Source: Flavobacterium sp.
GTDB taxonomy: Bacteria > Bacteroidota > Bacteroidia > Flavobacteriales > Flavobacteriaceae
Length of the DNA stretch: 64,000 nucleotides
Assembly: GCF_030146175.1 (NCBI RefSeq)
Contig: NZ_JASLCE010000043.1
Span: forward strand, 1 to 64,000
Reading direction: 5' to 3'
Shown: positions 8,906 through 16,342 of the stretch, piece after piece
Layout: every line of letters starts with the position of its first letter
Position numbering within the stretch: position 1 is the stretch's first letter
Translations under genes and position numbers: made by a program
Notes under the pieces: model-generated
The model's input: only the letters and a program-made list of their open reading frames with translations
What the model was told of the DNA's origin: nothing
Databases searched by the model: none

Positions 8906-9078
8906 AGTTGTTTATCCGGGAGCGAAAAGAATTTTAACTGTTAAAGTTTTTTAAAATAATAAGAAGTTAAATGATTGGGCTTTAAATTATTAGTATACAG
9001 ATTTGAACGTTTTGGAAATATTTATAGGAATAACGGCTTATGATAACGTGGCGATAATTTTTGGCCTGATTATTGTCT

Positions 9079-9086
9079 TATATTTG
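9079..9086 (+). promoter_or_regulatory. Promoter, collagen-like lipoprotein gene
   Basis: TATATTTG with an upstream TTTG at 9060-9063 (19 bases start to start), 26 bases before the ATG at 9113. The same spacing recurs before glutamine synthetase. Confidence 0.65.
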
Positions 9087-9112
9087 TTATAACTTATAAA
9101 ATCAAAATAAAT

Positions 9113-9634
9113 ATGAAAAAGATAATTCTACTTTTAACCGTTGTAGCCGCTTTTGTAATTCAGGGATGTGAAGGGCCGGAAGGGCCACAAGGACCTACAG
9201 GACCTCCGGGTGATACGATTAGTGCCGTTTATGAATTTCAGAATGTTAGTTTTAGTTATAACAGTACGGATGGCTATGTTTTTTACCGACAAATACCAGG
9301 AATGTACCAATCGGATGTAATGTTGATTTATCGTATGAATGGTACCGTTAATTCCACGACACCAATTTGGCAACAGATTCCAAGAACCTTATACCTGCCG
9401 CAGGGAGAATTGGATTATGATTTTGATTTTACCAGAACGGACTTTAATATCTATGCCGGCGGAAATTATGATTTATCGTTAACTCCGGCTTATCTTACCA
9501 ATCAGACATTCCGAGTGGTGATTGTTCCGGGCTATTTTGCTAATAAAGGAGGGAAAACAGTTGATTACTCCGATTATAATGCGGTGATCAAAGCGTATAA
9601 TATTGATGATTCAAAAGTGAAAGTATTAGAATAA
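9113..9634 (+). CDS. Collagen-like lipoprotein of unknown function
   Basis: A 173-residue envelope protein. The lipobox cysteine is C19 (VIQGC), immediately followed by four or five collagen Gly-X-Y triplets (GPEGPQGPTGPPGD). The remaining 140 residues are rich in aromatic and polar residues and predicted to be beta-structured; I do not recognise this domain. Short collagen-like stretches just after the acyl anchor are common in Bacteroidota lipoproteins and probably act as a stalk. The gene is monocistronic, with its own promoter and terminator. Confidence 0.8.
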   Translation: MKKIILLLTVVAAFVIQGCEGPEGPQGPTGPPGDTISAVYEFQNVSFSYNSTDGYVFYRQIPGMYQSDVMLIYRMNGTVNSTTPIWQQIPRTLYLPQGELDYDFDFTRTDFNIYAGGNYDLSLTPAYLTNQTFRVVIVPGYFANKGGKTVDYSDYNAVIKAYNIDDSKVKVLE

Positions 9635-9650
9635 ATGTATTACAGTATAT

Positions 9651-9678
9651 AAAAAAGGAGTCGTTTGACTCCTTTTTT
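9651..9678 (+). terminator. Intrinsic terminator of the collagen-like lipoprotein gene
   Basis: 12-bp arms AAAAAAGGAGTC and GACTCCTTTTTT with a GTTT loop and a T run. Confidence 0.88.
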
Positions 9679-9737
9679 TGTTTTTAAAATTGTTTTTACA
9701 GGGGTTTGTTGTTGAGAAATGTATTTATTTTTGAATA

Positions 9738-9760
9738 CACCCCTAAAAAAATAGGGGGTG
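9738..9760 (+). promoter_or_regulatory. Palindrome upstream of the glutamine synthetase promoter, candidate operator
   Basis: CACCCC and GGGGTG arms (plus one G.U pair) around an A-rich centre. It lies just upstream of the TTTG at 9768 and stands out as G/C-rich in AT-rich surroundings. Placement suggests a nitrogen-responsive regulator site. The protein that binds it is not known from this window. Confidence 0.45.
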
Positions 9761-9786
9761 ATTTGTTTTTGAATTAAAAAATAATA

Positions 9787-9794
9787 TAAATTTG
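9787..9794 (+). promoter_or_regulatory. Promoter, glutamine synthetase III gene
   Basis: TAAATTTG with TTTG at 9768-9771, 41 bases before the ATG at 9835. Confidence 0.65.
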
Positions 9795-9834
9795 CAGGGT
9801 AAAACAACTAATACAAACAAACAACACAACTTTT

Positions 9835-12024
9835 ATGTCAACATTTCGTTTTCAGGCTTTAAAAGAGGCAAGCAGTAGAAAACCGGTAGCGGTAGAAGAA
9901 CTGGAGAAAAAATCACTGATTTTTGGAAGTAATGTATTTAATGATAAGGCGATGCGTCAGTTTCTGACCAGTGAAGCATATCAGGCGGTAAAAAATGCAG
10001 TCCAGCACGGAACAAAAATCGACAGAAGATTGGCCGATTATATCGCATTGGGAATGAAAGAGTGGGCGTTATCAAAAGGAGTAACACACTACACACACTG
10101 GTTTCAGCCGTTAACAGGAACGACAGCCGAAAAGCACGATGCTTTTTTCGAAACGTCGTTTGACGGAAGCGACCCGGTAGAAAAATTCGGAGGAAGTCAG
10201 TTGGTACAACAGGAACCGGATGCGTCCAGTTTCCCGAACGGAGGAATCCGAAATACCTTTGAAGCCAGAGGATACACAGCTTGGGATCCAACATCACCGG
10301 CTTTTATTTTCGGAACAACACTATGTATTCCAACTGTATTTATTTCGTATACCGGAGAAGCACTGGATTATAAAACGCCTTTATTACGTGCCTTACATGC
10401 CATTGATCAGGCAGCTACAGATGTGGCGCGTTATTTCGATAAAAACGTTAAAAAAGTAACACCAACTTTAGGTTGGGAACAGGAATACTTTTTGGTTGAC
10501 AGTGCTTTGGCGGCTTCAAGACCGGACATTCTGGCAACCGGAAGAACTTTATTAGGCCATACATCGGCCAAAGGACAACAATTGGAAGACCATTACTTCG
10601 GATCGATACCAACCCGTGTATTAAACTATATGAGGGATTTGGAAAACGAATGTATGTTATTGGGAATCCCGGTAAAAACACGTCACAACGAAGTGGCTCC
10701 AAACCAGTTTGAGCTGGCGCCAATTTTCGAGGAAACCAATTTAGCGGTTGATCATAACTCGTTATTGATGGATGTAATGCAAAAAGTAGCAGAGCGTCAT
10801 TATTTTAAAGTGTTATTCCACGAAAAACCATTTAAAGGTGTAAACGGATCCGGAAAACACAACAACTGGTCTTTGGCAACCGATACCGGAGTGAACCTGT
10901 TAAGTCCGAGCAAAACGCCAATGAGCAATTTGCAATTCCTAACCTTCTTTATCAATACCATCAAAGCGGTTTATAATAATGAAGAATTGGTACGGGCTTC
11001 GATTGCTTCTGCAAGTAATGATCATCGTTTAGGTGCGAATGAAGCGCCGCCGGCTATTATTTCGGTATTCATTGGTCAGCAACTAACAAAAGTATTGGAA
11101 GAGTTGGAAGGTGTTTCAAAAGGAAAACTATCACCGGAAGAAAAAACCGATTTGAAACTAAACGTAGTTGGAAAATTACCGGATGTATTTTTGGATAATA
11201 CCGACCGAAACAGAACCTCACCGTTTGCATTTACCGGAAACAAATTTGAATTCCGTGCGGTAGGATCATCGGCCAACTGTGCCAACTCGATGACGATTTT
11301 AAATACCATCGTGGCCAAACAGTTAAAAGACTTTAAAATCGAGGTGGATAACCTGATCGAAAATAAAGACATGAAAAAAGATGATGCGATCTTCAACGTA
11401 TTGAGAGAGTACATCAAACAATTCAAAAAAATCCTTTTCGAAGGTGACGGTTATAGCGAAGCCTGGGAACAGGAAGCGGCCAAAAGAGGACTAAGCAACC
11501 ATAAAACAACTCCAAAAGCTTTAAAAGCGAAAGTATCCAAAGCGACATTGGCGTTATTTGAAGAAATGGGCGTTATGAATCATGTGGAAATGGAAGCCCG
11601 TTACGAAATCGAATTGGAAGAATATGTGAAAAAGATCCAGATCGAAGGACGTGTTTTAGGTGATATTGCCCGTAACCACGTAATCCCTACAGCGATCCGT
11701 TATCAGAACACTTTGATCGAAAACGTAAAAGGATTAAAAGAGATTTTTGGAAAAGAATTTGAAACTATCGGACGCGAGCAAATTGGCTTGATCAAAGAAA
11801 TTTCAGAGCACATTGCAGCAATCAATGCCAAAGTGGAAGAAATGACCGAAGAGCGCAAAAACGCCAACGAACTGTTGGAAGTAGAAAAACAGGCTGAGGC
11901 GTATTGCGAAAAAGTAAAACCATATTTTGATGTGATCCGTTATCACAGTGATAAACTGGAACTTTTGGTCGACAATGAGATTTGGACACTAACCAAATAT
12001 AGGGAGTTACTTTTCACCAAATAA
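9835..12024 (+). CDS. glnN: Type III glutamine synthetase
   Basis: Makes glutamine from glutamate, ammonia and ATP; the main ammonium-assimilating enzyme in many Bacteroidota. The 729-residue length is that of GSIII, far longer than GSI (about 470). Seen motifs: the N-terminal GSIII region ending in VTHYTHWFQPLTG, GWEQEYFLVD with metal-binding glutamates near residue 218, NEVAPNQFELAP, the loop HEKPFKGVNGSGKHNNWSL and NRTSPFAFTGNKFEFRAVGS. The GSIII-specific C-terminal helical extension rich in Lys and Glu is also present. It is transcribed alone. The palindrome at 9738 suggests control at the promoter. Confidence 0.95.
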   Translation: MSTFRFQALKEASSRKPVAVEELEKKSLIFGSNVFNDKAMRQFLTSEAYQAVKNAVQHGTKIDRRLADYIALGMKEWALSKGVTHYTHWFQPLTGTTAEKHDAFFETSFDGSDPVEKFGGSQLVQQEPDASSFPNGGIRNTFEARGYTAWDPTSPAFIFGTTLCIPTVFISYTGEALDYKTPLLRALHAIDQAATDVARYFDKNVKKVTPTLGWEQEYFLVDSALAASRPDILATGRTLLGHTSAKGQQLEDHYFGSIPTRVLNYMRDLENECMLLGIPVKTRHNEVAPNQFELAPIFEETNLAVDHNSLLMDVMQKVAERHYFKVLFHEKPFKGVNGSGKHNNWSLATDTGVNLLSPSKTPMSNLQFLTFFINTIKAVYNNEELVRASIASASNDHRLGANEAPPAIISVFIGQQLTKVLEELEGVSKGKLSPEEKTDLKLNVVGKLPDVFLDNTDRNRTSPFAFTGNKFEFRAVGSSANCANSMTILNTIVAKQLKDFKIEVDNLIENKDMKKDDAIFNVLREYIKQFKKILFEGDGYSEAWEQEAAKRGLSNHKTTPKALKAKVSKATLALFEEMGVMNHVEMEARYEIELEEYVKKIQIEGRVLGDIARNHVIPTAIRYQNTLIENVKGLKEIFGKEFETIGREQIGLIKEISEHIAAINAKVEEMTEERKNANELLEVEKQAEAYCEKVKPYFDVIRYHSDKLELLVDNEIWTLTKYRELLFTK

Positions 12025-12047
12025 GGTTAGAAATCAATATATTAGTA

Positions 12048-12079
12048 AAAATAAGCCTCCGGAAACGGAGGCTTATTTT
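12048..12079 (+). terminator. Intrinsic terminator of glutamine synthetase III
   Basis: Perfect 14-bp stem (left arm 12048-12061, right arm 12066-12079) with a GAAA tetraloop. Confidence 0.92.
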
Positions 12080-12185
12080 GTTAAAAAACAGTGCTTTTTA
12101 TCCGGTTTTTTCTTCCGCTTATAGAAAATCGGGTGTTTTTACGAATAAAGTCAAATGGCTGTCTTTTAGCAAAATATAAAATGGC

Positions 12186-12193
12186 TATCTTTG
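12186..12193 (+). promoter_or_regulatory. Promoter -7 element of the curli operon
   Basis: TATCTTTG, an exact TAnnTTTG match, implying a leader of roughly 130 bases before the csgA ATG. It overlaps the second copy of the direct repeat AAATGGCTrTCTTT. Confidence 0.55.
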
Positions 12194-12329
12194 AAATGGA
12201 AAATAACCACAATTTTCCGGACTTTCAAAACAACATTTCCACATGTCGCAACCGACATAAAGGATACCCACGTATCGTATTGCTTCCTCATAATAGAAAT
12301 GAAATTTTAACCAATTAAATATTTTTATT

Positions 12330-13148
12330 ATGAAAAAAGTGATTTTTGGCATCTCCGCGATGCTGTTAACCGCAGGGGCATTTGCCCAATTTAATTTAAG
12401 CACTGTAAGCCAGACCGGAATCGGAAACATGTCGAATGTAAACCAGGCTGGACTTTTGAATATTTCCGATGTAGATCAGTTGGGATTTTTCAACAATTCT
12501 GATGTACATCAATTGGGAATTTTAAATGGTTCCGATGTCGATCAGGTAGGATGGGGAAATGACGCCAGTGTAACACAATGGGGTATTTTTAACCAATCAT
12601 CCGTTTATCAGTTGGGCGCTTTTAACGATGCCACTGTAACGCAAATCGGTATTGCCAATAGTTCGGATATTCAACAAATCGGAATTGGAAACGATGCTTC
12701 CGTAATGCAAGTTGGAACGCTCAATGACGCTAATGTATTACAGGTTGGAGCCGGAAACGACGCTGCTGTGATTCAGGTAGGTACTGCCAACGTAGCCGAT
12801 CAGACTCAGCTTGGAGTAGATAACACCGCTTTGGCTGTTCAGGCCGGAACCGGAAACCATTCAACACAAATGCAAGTGGGTGAGGATAATACGGCTATTG
12901 CTTTCCAAACCGGAACCGGTAACCAATCTTACCAATTCCAGTTAGGCGACGATAATATGGCGGTTCACACTCAGGACGGATTCTATAATATGGCAATAAC
13001 TACTCAGGCCGGCGACGCCAACTTATCTTTAATTAATCAGGATGGTGCGTTAAACTTTGCCTGGACCAATCAAACCGGTTTAGGACAAATGAGTTTTGTA
13101 AACCAGGCTGGTATTGCTAACGTATCTTTAGTAAACCAATCAAATTAA
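12330..13148 (+). CDS. csgA: Major curlin-like amyloid subunit (CsgA family), 22 x 11-residue repeats
   Basis: Secreted amyloid subunit for biofilm matrix. After a 25-residue N-terminus with signal peptide (cleavage near AFAQ) come exactly 22 consecutive 11-residue units and a five-residue tail, accounting for all 272 residues. Each unit has Q at position 3, G at position 5 and N at position 8; only unit 21 has Q in place of N. Two units equal one curlin repeat, so there are 11 beta-solenoid turns against five in E. coli CsgA. There are no spacer residues between units. Units 2-12 are rich in V at position 1, units 13-22 vary more. It is first in an operon with CsgE, CsgF and CsgG homologues. 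A hairpin at 13162 may favour its expression over downstream genes. Confidence 0.9.
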   Translation: MKKVIFGISAMLLTAGAFAQFNLSTVSQTGIGNMSNVNQAGLLNISDVDQLGFFNNSDVHQLGILNGSDVDQVGWGNDASVTQWGIFNQSSVYQLGAFNDATVTQIGIANSSDIQQIGIGNDASVMQVGTLNDANVLQVGAGNDAAVIQVGTANVADQTQLGVDNTALAVQAGTGNHSTQMQVGEDNTAIAFQTGTGNQSYQFQLGDDNMAVHTQDGFYNMAITTQAGDANLSLINQDGALNFAWTNQTGLGQMSFVNQAGIANVSLVNQSN

Positions 13149-13161
13149 TCCCATAGAAAAG

Positions 13162-13194
13162 AGGAGAGGTAACTGCAAAGCGATCTCTCCTTTT
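13162..13194 (+). terminator. Hairpin with T run between csgA and the rest of the curli operon (attenuator)
   Basis: 9-bp stem AGGAGAGGT with ATCTCTCCT (one G.U pair), 12-base loop, then TTTTTCC. It probably terminates part of the transcripts, or protects the csgA 3' end, so that the major subunit is made in excess. Confidence 0.6.
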
Positions 13195-13214
13195 TCCTCC
13201 TAAATAACAATGCC

Positions 13215-13697
13215 ATGAAAAAGACGGTAACATACGGATTGCTGATGGTTTTGTTTTCCTGTAACCTTCAGGCGCAGGACGAGCAGGATTTTAAACAATT
13301 CGGACTGCAAAAGCAGCAGGAAGCCGCACAAAAGGCTCAAAAAGAAAAAAATGTTGCTGGAAATAATACGGTAACGATTCAGCAGGTTGGTTATCAGAAT
13401 TATACCAACATAGCCGTTAAAGCCCAACAATCCAACATCGATGTAAAGCAGTTGGGAAATCAAAATAACCTGGATCTGTATAAAAATGCCAGGGAGATCA
13501 ATCAGTCATTGATTCAGAAAGGAAACAACAACAACATCAATGACTTTTCCGCCAATCCGTATAGCGCGAGCAACAATCAGATACTCCAATACGGAAACAA
13601 TTTGAATTATACCAGTTACGGATCGAATTCGATATCCGATGACATGAAAATCATCCAAAGAGGGAATTCCGGATCCATACTTATCTTAAACCGATAA
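13215..13697 (+). CDS. Second curlin-like protein, possible nucleator (CsgB-like)
   Basis: A 160-residue secreted protein with a signal peptide ending near LQAQ. A Gln/Lys-rich segment (residues about 21-50) is followed by irregular curlin motifs: IQQVGYQN, VKQLGNQN, LIQKGNNN, ILQYGNN and IIQRGNSG. The repeats are spaced unevenly and there are only about five, unlike the perfect array of the upstream gene. Size and divergent repeats fit a nucleator or minor subunit, as CsgB is in E. coli, but which role it has is inference. It is 66 bases after csgA and 10 bases before the CsgE gene. Confidence 0.75.
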   Translation: MKKTVTYGLLMVLFSCNLQAQDEQDFKQFGLQKQQEAAQKAQKEKNVAGNNTVTIQQVGYQNYTNIAVKAQQSNIDVKQLGNQNNLDLYKNAREINQSLIQKGNNNNINDFSANPYSASNNQILQYGNNLNYTSYGSNSISDDMKIIQRGNSGSILILNR

Positions 13698-13707
13698 CAG
13701 CGCCATC

Positions 13708-14424
13708 ATGAAACCAATCTACCCACTTTTAGTACTACTGTTTGCCTTTTCATTTTCCGGTTATACTCAGATTATGAACAAAGAGGTTAAAGCCAAAATC
13801 GAAACTTCCGAATTAGAAAATATGCTGTCGGTTACCGGAACGGCCGAAAATGTAACGGAAATACACAAAAGTTTGCGTTACAAACTAACGGTCATCAAAA
13901 AGAATAAAAGAAGTAAAAACCTTTCGAACAATTCGCAGGACGGCCGGTTTACACTGGCGCCAAACGAAAAAAAAGTACTGTCCAAAACCCAGGTCAACAT
14001 TTCCAAAGAAGACGAAACCATTCTGTTGTTACTCATCTATGATGAAAACGATAAGATTATCGGAAAAGACCGTATCGTGGTAGGCGAAACCGATAAAGCC
14101 GAACAACCTGCCGATGGACTGGAACTGATGGGAATTGTATCGGACGAAACCAAGACCAAGTTTGGAAAGGAATTCTACGACTATTTCTACGGGAAATATC
14201 AGGAAAAAAAACTCAATACCCGTAAAATCGTAAAAGTAGAAGAAGAACTTAGTTTCGGACGCACTACCCGAATCCGGGTGGTCATTGATAATGATTTGAT
14301 AAACGAATTTGTTTCGCGACCCGATGAGGATTTCCTGCTCTATATGGCCGAGGATTCCATCGCAAAACTGATCAAATATTTTCAGGATGTCGAAAAACAA
14401 AAACAATATATAACACAGTATTAA
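13708..14424 (+). CDS. csgE: CsgH-like domain fused to CsgE (curli secretion/assembly factor)
   Basis: CsgE caps the CsgG pore on the periplasmic side and gives it substrate specificity. This protein has 238 residues against about 130 in E. coli. After a signal peptide (cut near YTQ), residues about 25-130 form an extra beta-rich domain with SQDGRFTLAPNEKKVLS and ILLLLIYDENDKIIGKDRI. That matches my recollection of the CsgC/CsgH amyloid-inhibitor fold (NxxGGxF...PGE...LxVxDxxG). Residues about 140-230 are CsgE: GIVSDETKTKFGKEFYDYF, then TRIRVVIDNDLINEFVSRPDED. It is inside the curli operon. The CsgE part is confident, the CsgH part moderate. Confidence 0.82.
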   Translation: MKPIYPLLVLLFAFSFSGYTQIMNKEVKAKIETSELENMLSVTGTAENVTEIHKSLRYKLTVIKKNKRSKNLSNNSQDGRFTLAPNEKKVLSKTQVNISKEDETILLLLIYDENDKIIGKDRIVVGETDKAEQPADGLELMGIVSDETKTKFGKEFYDYFYGKYQEKKLNTRKIVKVEEELSFGRTTRIRVVIDNDLINEFVSRPDEDFLLYMAEDSIAKLIKYFQDVEKQKQYITQY

Positions 14425-14440
14425 TTCTAGCTTTTGCAGT

Positions 14441-14893
14441 ATGAAAACAATCGTTTTTTTAGTGATGATGACGCTTTCCGGAGTGTATGCAACGGCACAG
14501 GATCTGGTTTACAAACCGATAAATCCGGCCTTTGGAGGCGACACCTTTAATTACCAGTGGTTACTCAATTCTGCCGATTCGCAGAACAAGTTTAAAGAAC
14601 CGACAAGCGATTTGTACAAACCGCAGACAGAATTGGAACGATTCAAAGAAAATTTAAACAACCAGTTGTTAAACTATATATCGCGTTCACTATTTCAGCA
14701 ACAATATGGCGACGGTACCACAACAGGAGGTACCGGAACGGGAACGGGCACAGGAACCGGCGGACTTCAGCAGGGAACCTATGTTTTTGGAAGCCTTTCG
14801 GTCGAAATATACCCGTCTAATCTCGGTGTCGTCGTGAACATACTCGATATCACAACCGGCGAACAAACTCAAGTAATCATTCCAGGGAATTAA
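14441..14893 (+). CDS. csgF: Curli assembly protein CsgF
   Basis: CsgF couples the secretion pore to the nucleator at the cell surface. The 150-residue protein has a signal peptide (cut near ATAQ) and then the hallmark mature N-terminus DLVYKPINPAFGG and NYQWLLNSA, the part that inserts into the CsgG channel. The C-terminal domain GSLSVEIYPSNLG, then DITTGEQTQVIIP, also fits the family. Between them is a low-complexity Gly-Thr linker at about residues 100-113, coded by a GGA/ACC-type run. It sits 16 bases after csgE and one base before csgG. Confidence 0.93.
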   Translation: MKTIVFLVMMTLSGVYATAQDLVYKPINPAFGGDTFNYQWLLNSADSQNKFKEPTSDLYKPQTELERFKENLNNQLLNYISRSLFQQQYGDGTTTGGTGTGTGTGTGGLQQGTYVFGSLSVEIYPSNLGVVVNILDITTGEQTQVIIPGN

Positions 14894-14894
14894 T

Positions 14895-16331
14895 ATGAAA
14901 AGAGCACCATTACTTTCGTTATTACTGGTACTAACCTTATCGGGTTGCGGCGCCTATTTTAACCAACCGGTTGGCGTCGAAAAAGCCGCCATCGGAGAGC
15001 CAACCCCGTCGACCAGTGCCTTAAAATCGCTACCGCCTCCTAAGGAACCGGTAGTGATCGGAGTCTATAAATTTAGAGACCAAACCGGACAATACAAACC
15101 CACCGAAACGGGAAGTACTTTTAGTACGGCTGTTACGCAGGGGGCGACCTCTATCCTGATAAAAGCATTGGAAGATTCCAAATGGTTTACGCCCATTGAA
15201 AGGGAAAACCTGGCAAACCTGATGAACGAACGCAATATTATCCGTTCTACCCGACAGGAATACAACAAAGATCAGAATGCGCCCGAAATGCAATTGGCAC
15301 CTTTGCTGTATGCCGGTGTATTATTGGAAGGCGGCGTGATTTCATACGATTCGAATATTATTACCGGTGGCTATGGCGCCCGTTATTTTGGCGCAGGCGG
15401 ATCGACCCGTTACAAACAGGATCGGATTACGATTTACCTACGTCTGGTGTCGACTTCAAACGGGAAAATATTGAAAACGATTTATGTTTCGAAAACAATC
15501 CTGTCGCAATCGGTAGATGCAAGTCTGTTTCGCTATGTCGATTTTAAACGATTGTTGGAAGTGGAAACCGGATTTACGAAAAACGAACCGATCCAGATGG
15601 CGATTACCGAAGCCATCGAAAAAGGAGTGGAAGGACTTATTATCGAGGGAATCCGCGATAATATCTGGGAAGCCAAAGCACCCATTGCAAAGTTAACCGA
15701 GTTGATCAATAATTATGATGCGGAAAAACAGGAAGCCGATGTCTCCGCATTATACGGTCGGCATTTCACGGAACGTCGGGCGCGTTATGGCGTTGAAATC
15801 GGAGGCGGAACAACTTTGATCAACGGCGATTATCCGAATGCCGAGTTAAAACCGATGATCCGCGGTGGATTAAAATATTTTTTCTGGCCGAATTTTAACC
15901 TGAGTGCGACCTTAAGTCCGTCGTGGTTTGGGAATAAAAACTACCTCGATGTGGGCTATCTCATCGGTGATCTGAATTTCGAGTTATTGGTTTTACCCTA
16001 CGACCGGTGTACGCCTTATATCTACGGCGGCGGCGGAATGGGGATCAATAGTGCCTACGAAAACCTGCATACGAAAATACAGTTTGGACTGGGCGTGGAG
16101 TATCTGCTGACGGATAACTTCGGTATAAAACTATACGGCGAAAACAATATTACCTTTTCGGATAAAGTCGATTATCTGGTGATGGGAAAAAGAGACGATT
16201 ATTATTGGCGTTTTGGAGCCGGGATTACCTATTATTTTCCAAAACAAAAGTATCCCAATAAAGCAATTAAGAAACATGTAGAAGAAAGTAAACGCGCTAC
16301 AGGTTATACCAACGGCTTTCCGGAAAACTAA
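14895..16331 (+). CDS. csgG: Curli secretion pore CsgG with C-terminal barrel-like extension
   Basis: Outer-membrane lipoprotein that forms the nonameric curli secretion channel. The lipobox is LSGC with C18. Residues about 50-265 match CsgG: PVVIGVYKFRDQTGQYKP, ERENLANLMNERNIIR, APLLYAGVLLEGGVISYDSN and the transmembrane-hairpin region that follows. E. coli CsgG ends near 277. Here about 190 more residues follow with alternating aromatic/Gly beta strands (GVEIGGGTTLINGDY, YIYGGGGMGINSAY, WRFGAGITYYF), like a small OmpA-type beta-barrel. A linker with a run of charged residues joins them. The function of the extension is unknown; it may be a second membrane anchor or an accessory barrel. Confidence 0.92.
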   Translation: MKRAPLLSLLLVLTLSGCGAYFNQPVGVEKAAIGEPTPSTSALKSLPPPKEPVVIGVYKFRDQTGQYKPTETGSTFSTAVTQGATSILIKALEDSKWFTPIERENLANLMNERNIIRSTRQEYNKDQNAPEMQLAPLLYAGVLLEGGVISYDSNIITGGYGARYFGAGGSTRYKQDRITIYLRLVSTSNGKILKTIYVSKTILSQSVDASLFRYVDFKRLLEVETGFTKNEPIQMAITEAIEKGVEGLIIEGIRDNIWEAKAPIAKLTELINNYDAEKQEADVSALYGRHFTERRARYGVEIGGGTTLINGDYPNAELKPMIRGGLKYFFWPNFNLSATLSPSWFGNKNYLDVGYLIGDLNFELLVLPYDRCTPYIYGGGGMGINSAYENLHTKIQFGLGVEYLLTDNFGIKLYGENNITFSDKVDYLVMGKRDDYYWRFGAGITYYFPKQKYPNKAIKKHVEESKRATGYTNGFPEN

Positions 16332-16342
16332 AAGAAAGGGAT

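Larger units (their letters stand above)
12025..12329 (+). other. Intergenic region between glutamine synthetase and the curli operon
   Basis: Holds the glutamine synthetase terminator (12048-12079), then an imperfect direct repeat AAATGGCTrTCTTT at 12153-12166 and 12179-12192. The second copy overlaps the curlin promoter -7 element. About 130 bases of untranslated leader follow before csgA. A 75-codon frame at 12091-12318 crosses the terminator and promoter and is not credible. Confidence 0.6.

Noticed and set aside
12091-12318. 75-codon plus-strand frame upstream of csgA
   Set aside because: It crosses the csgA promoter and begins just after the glutamine synthetase terminator; composition is not protein-like.
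12400-13148. 33-base periodic repeats as a CRISPR or tandem array
   Set aside because: The period is 11 codons of an intact curlin frame; the DNA repeats are degenerate and follow the protein pattern.
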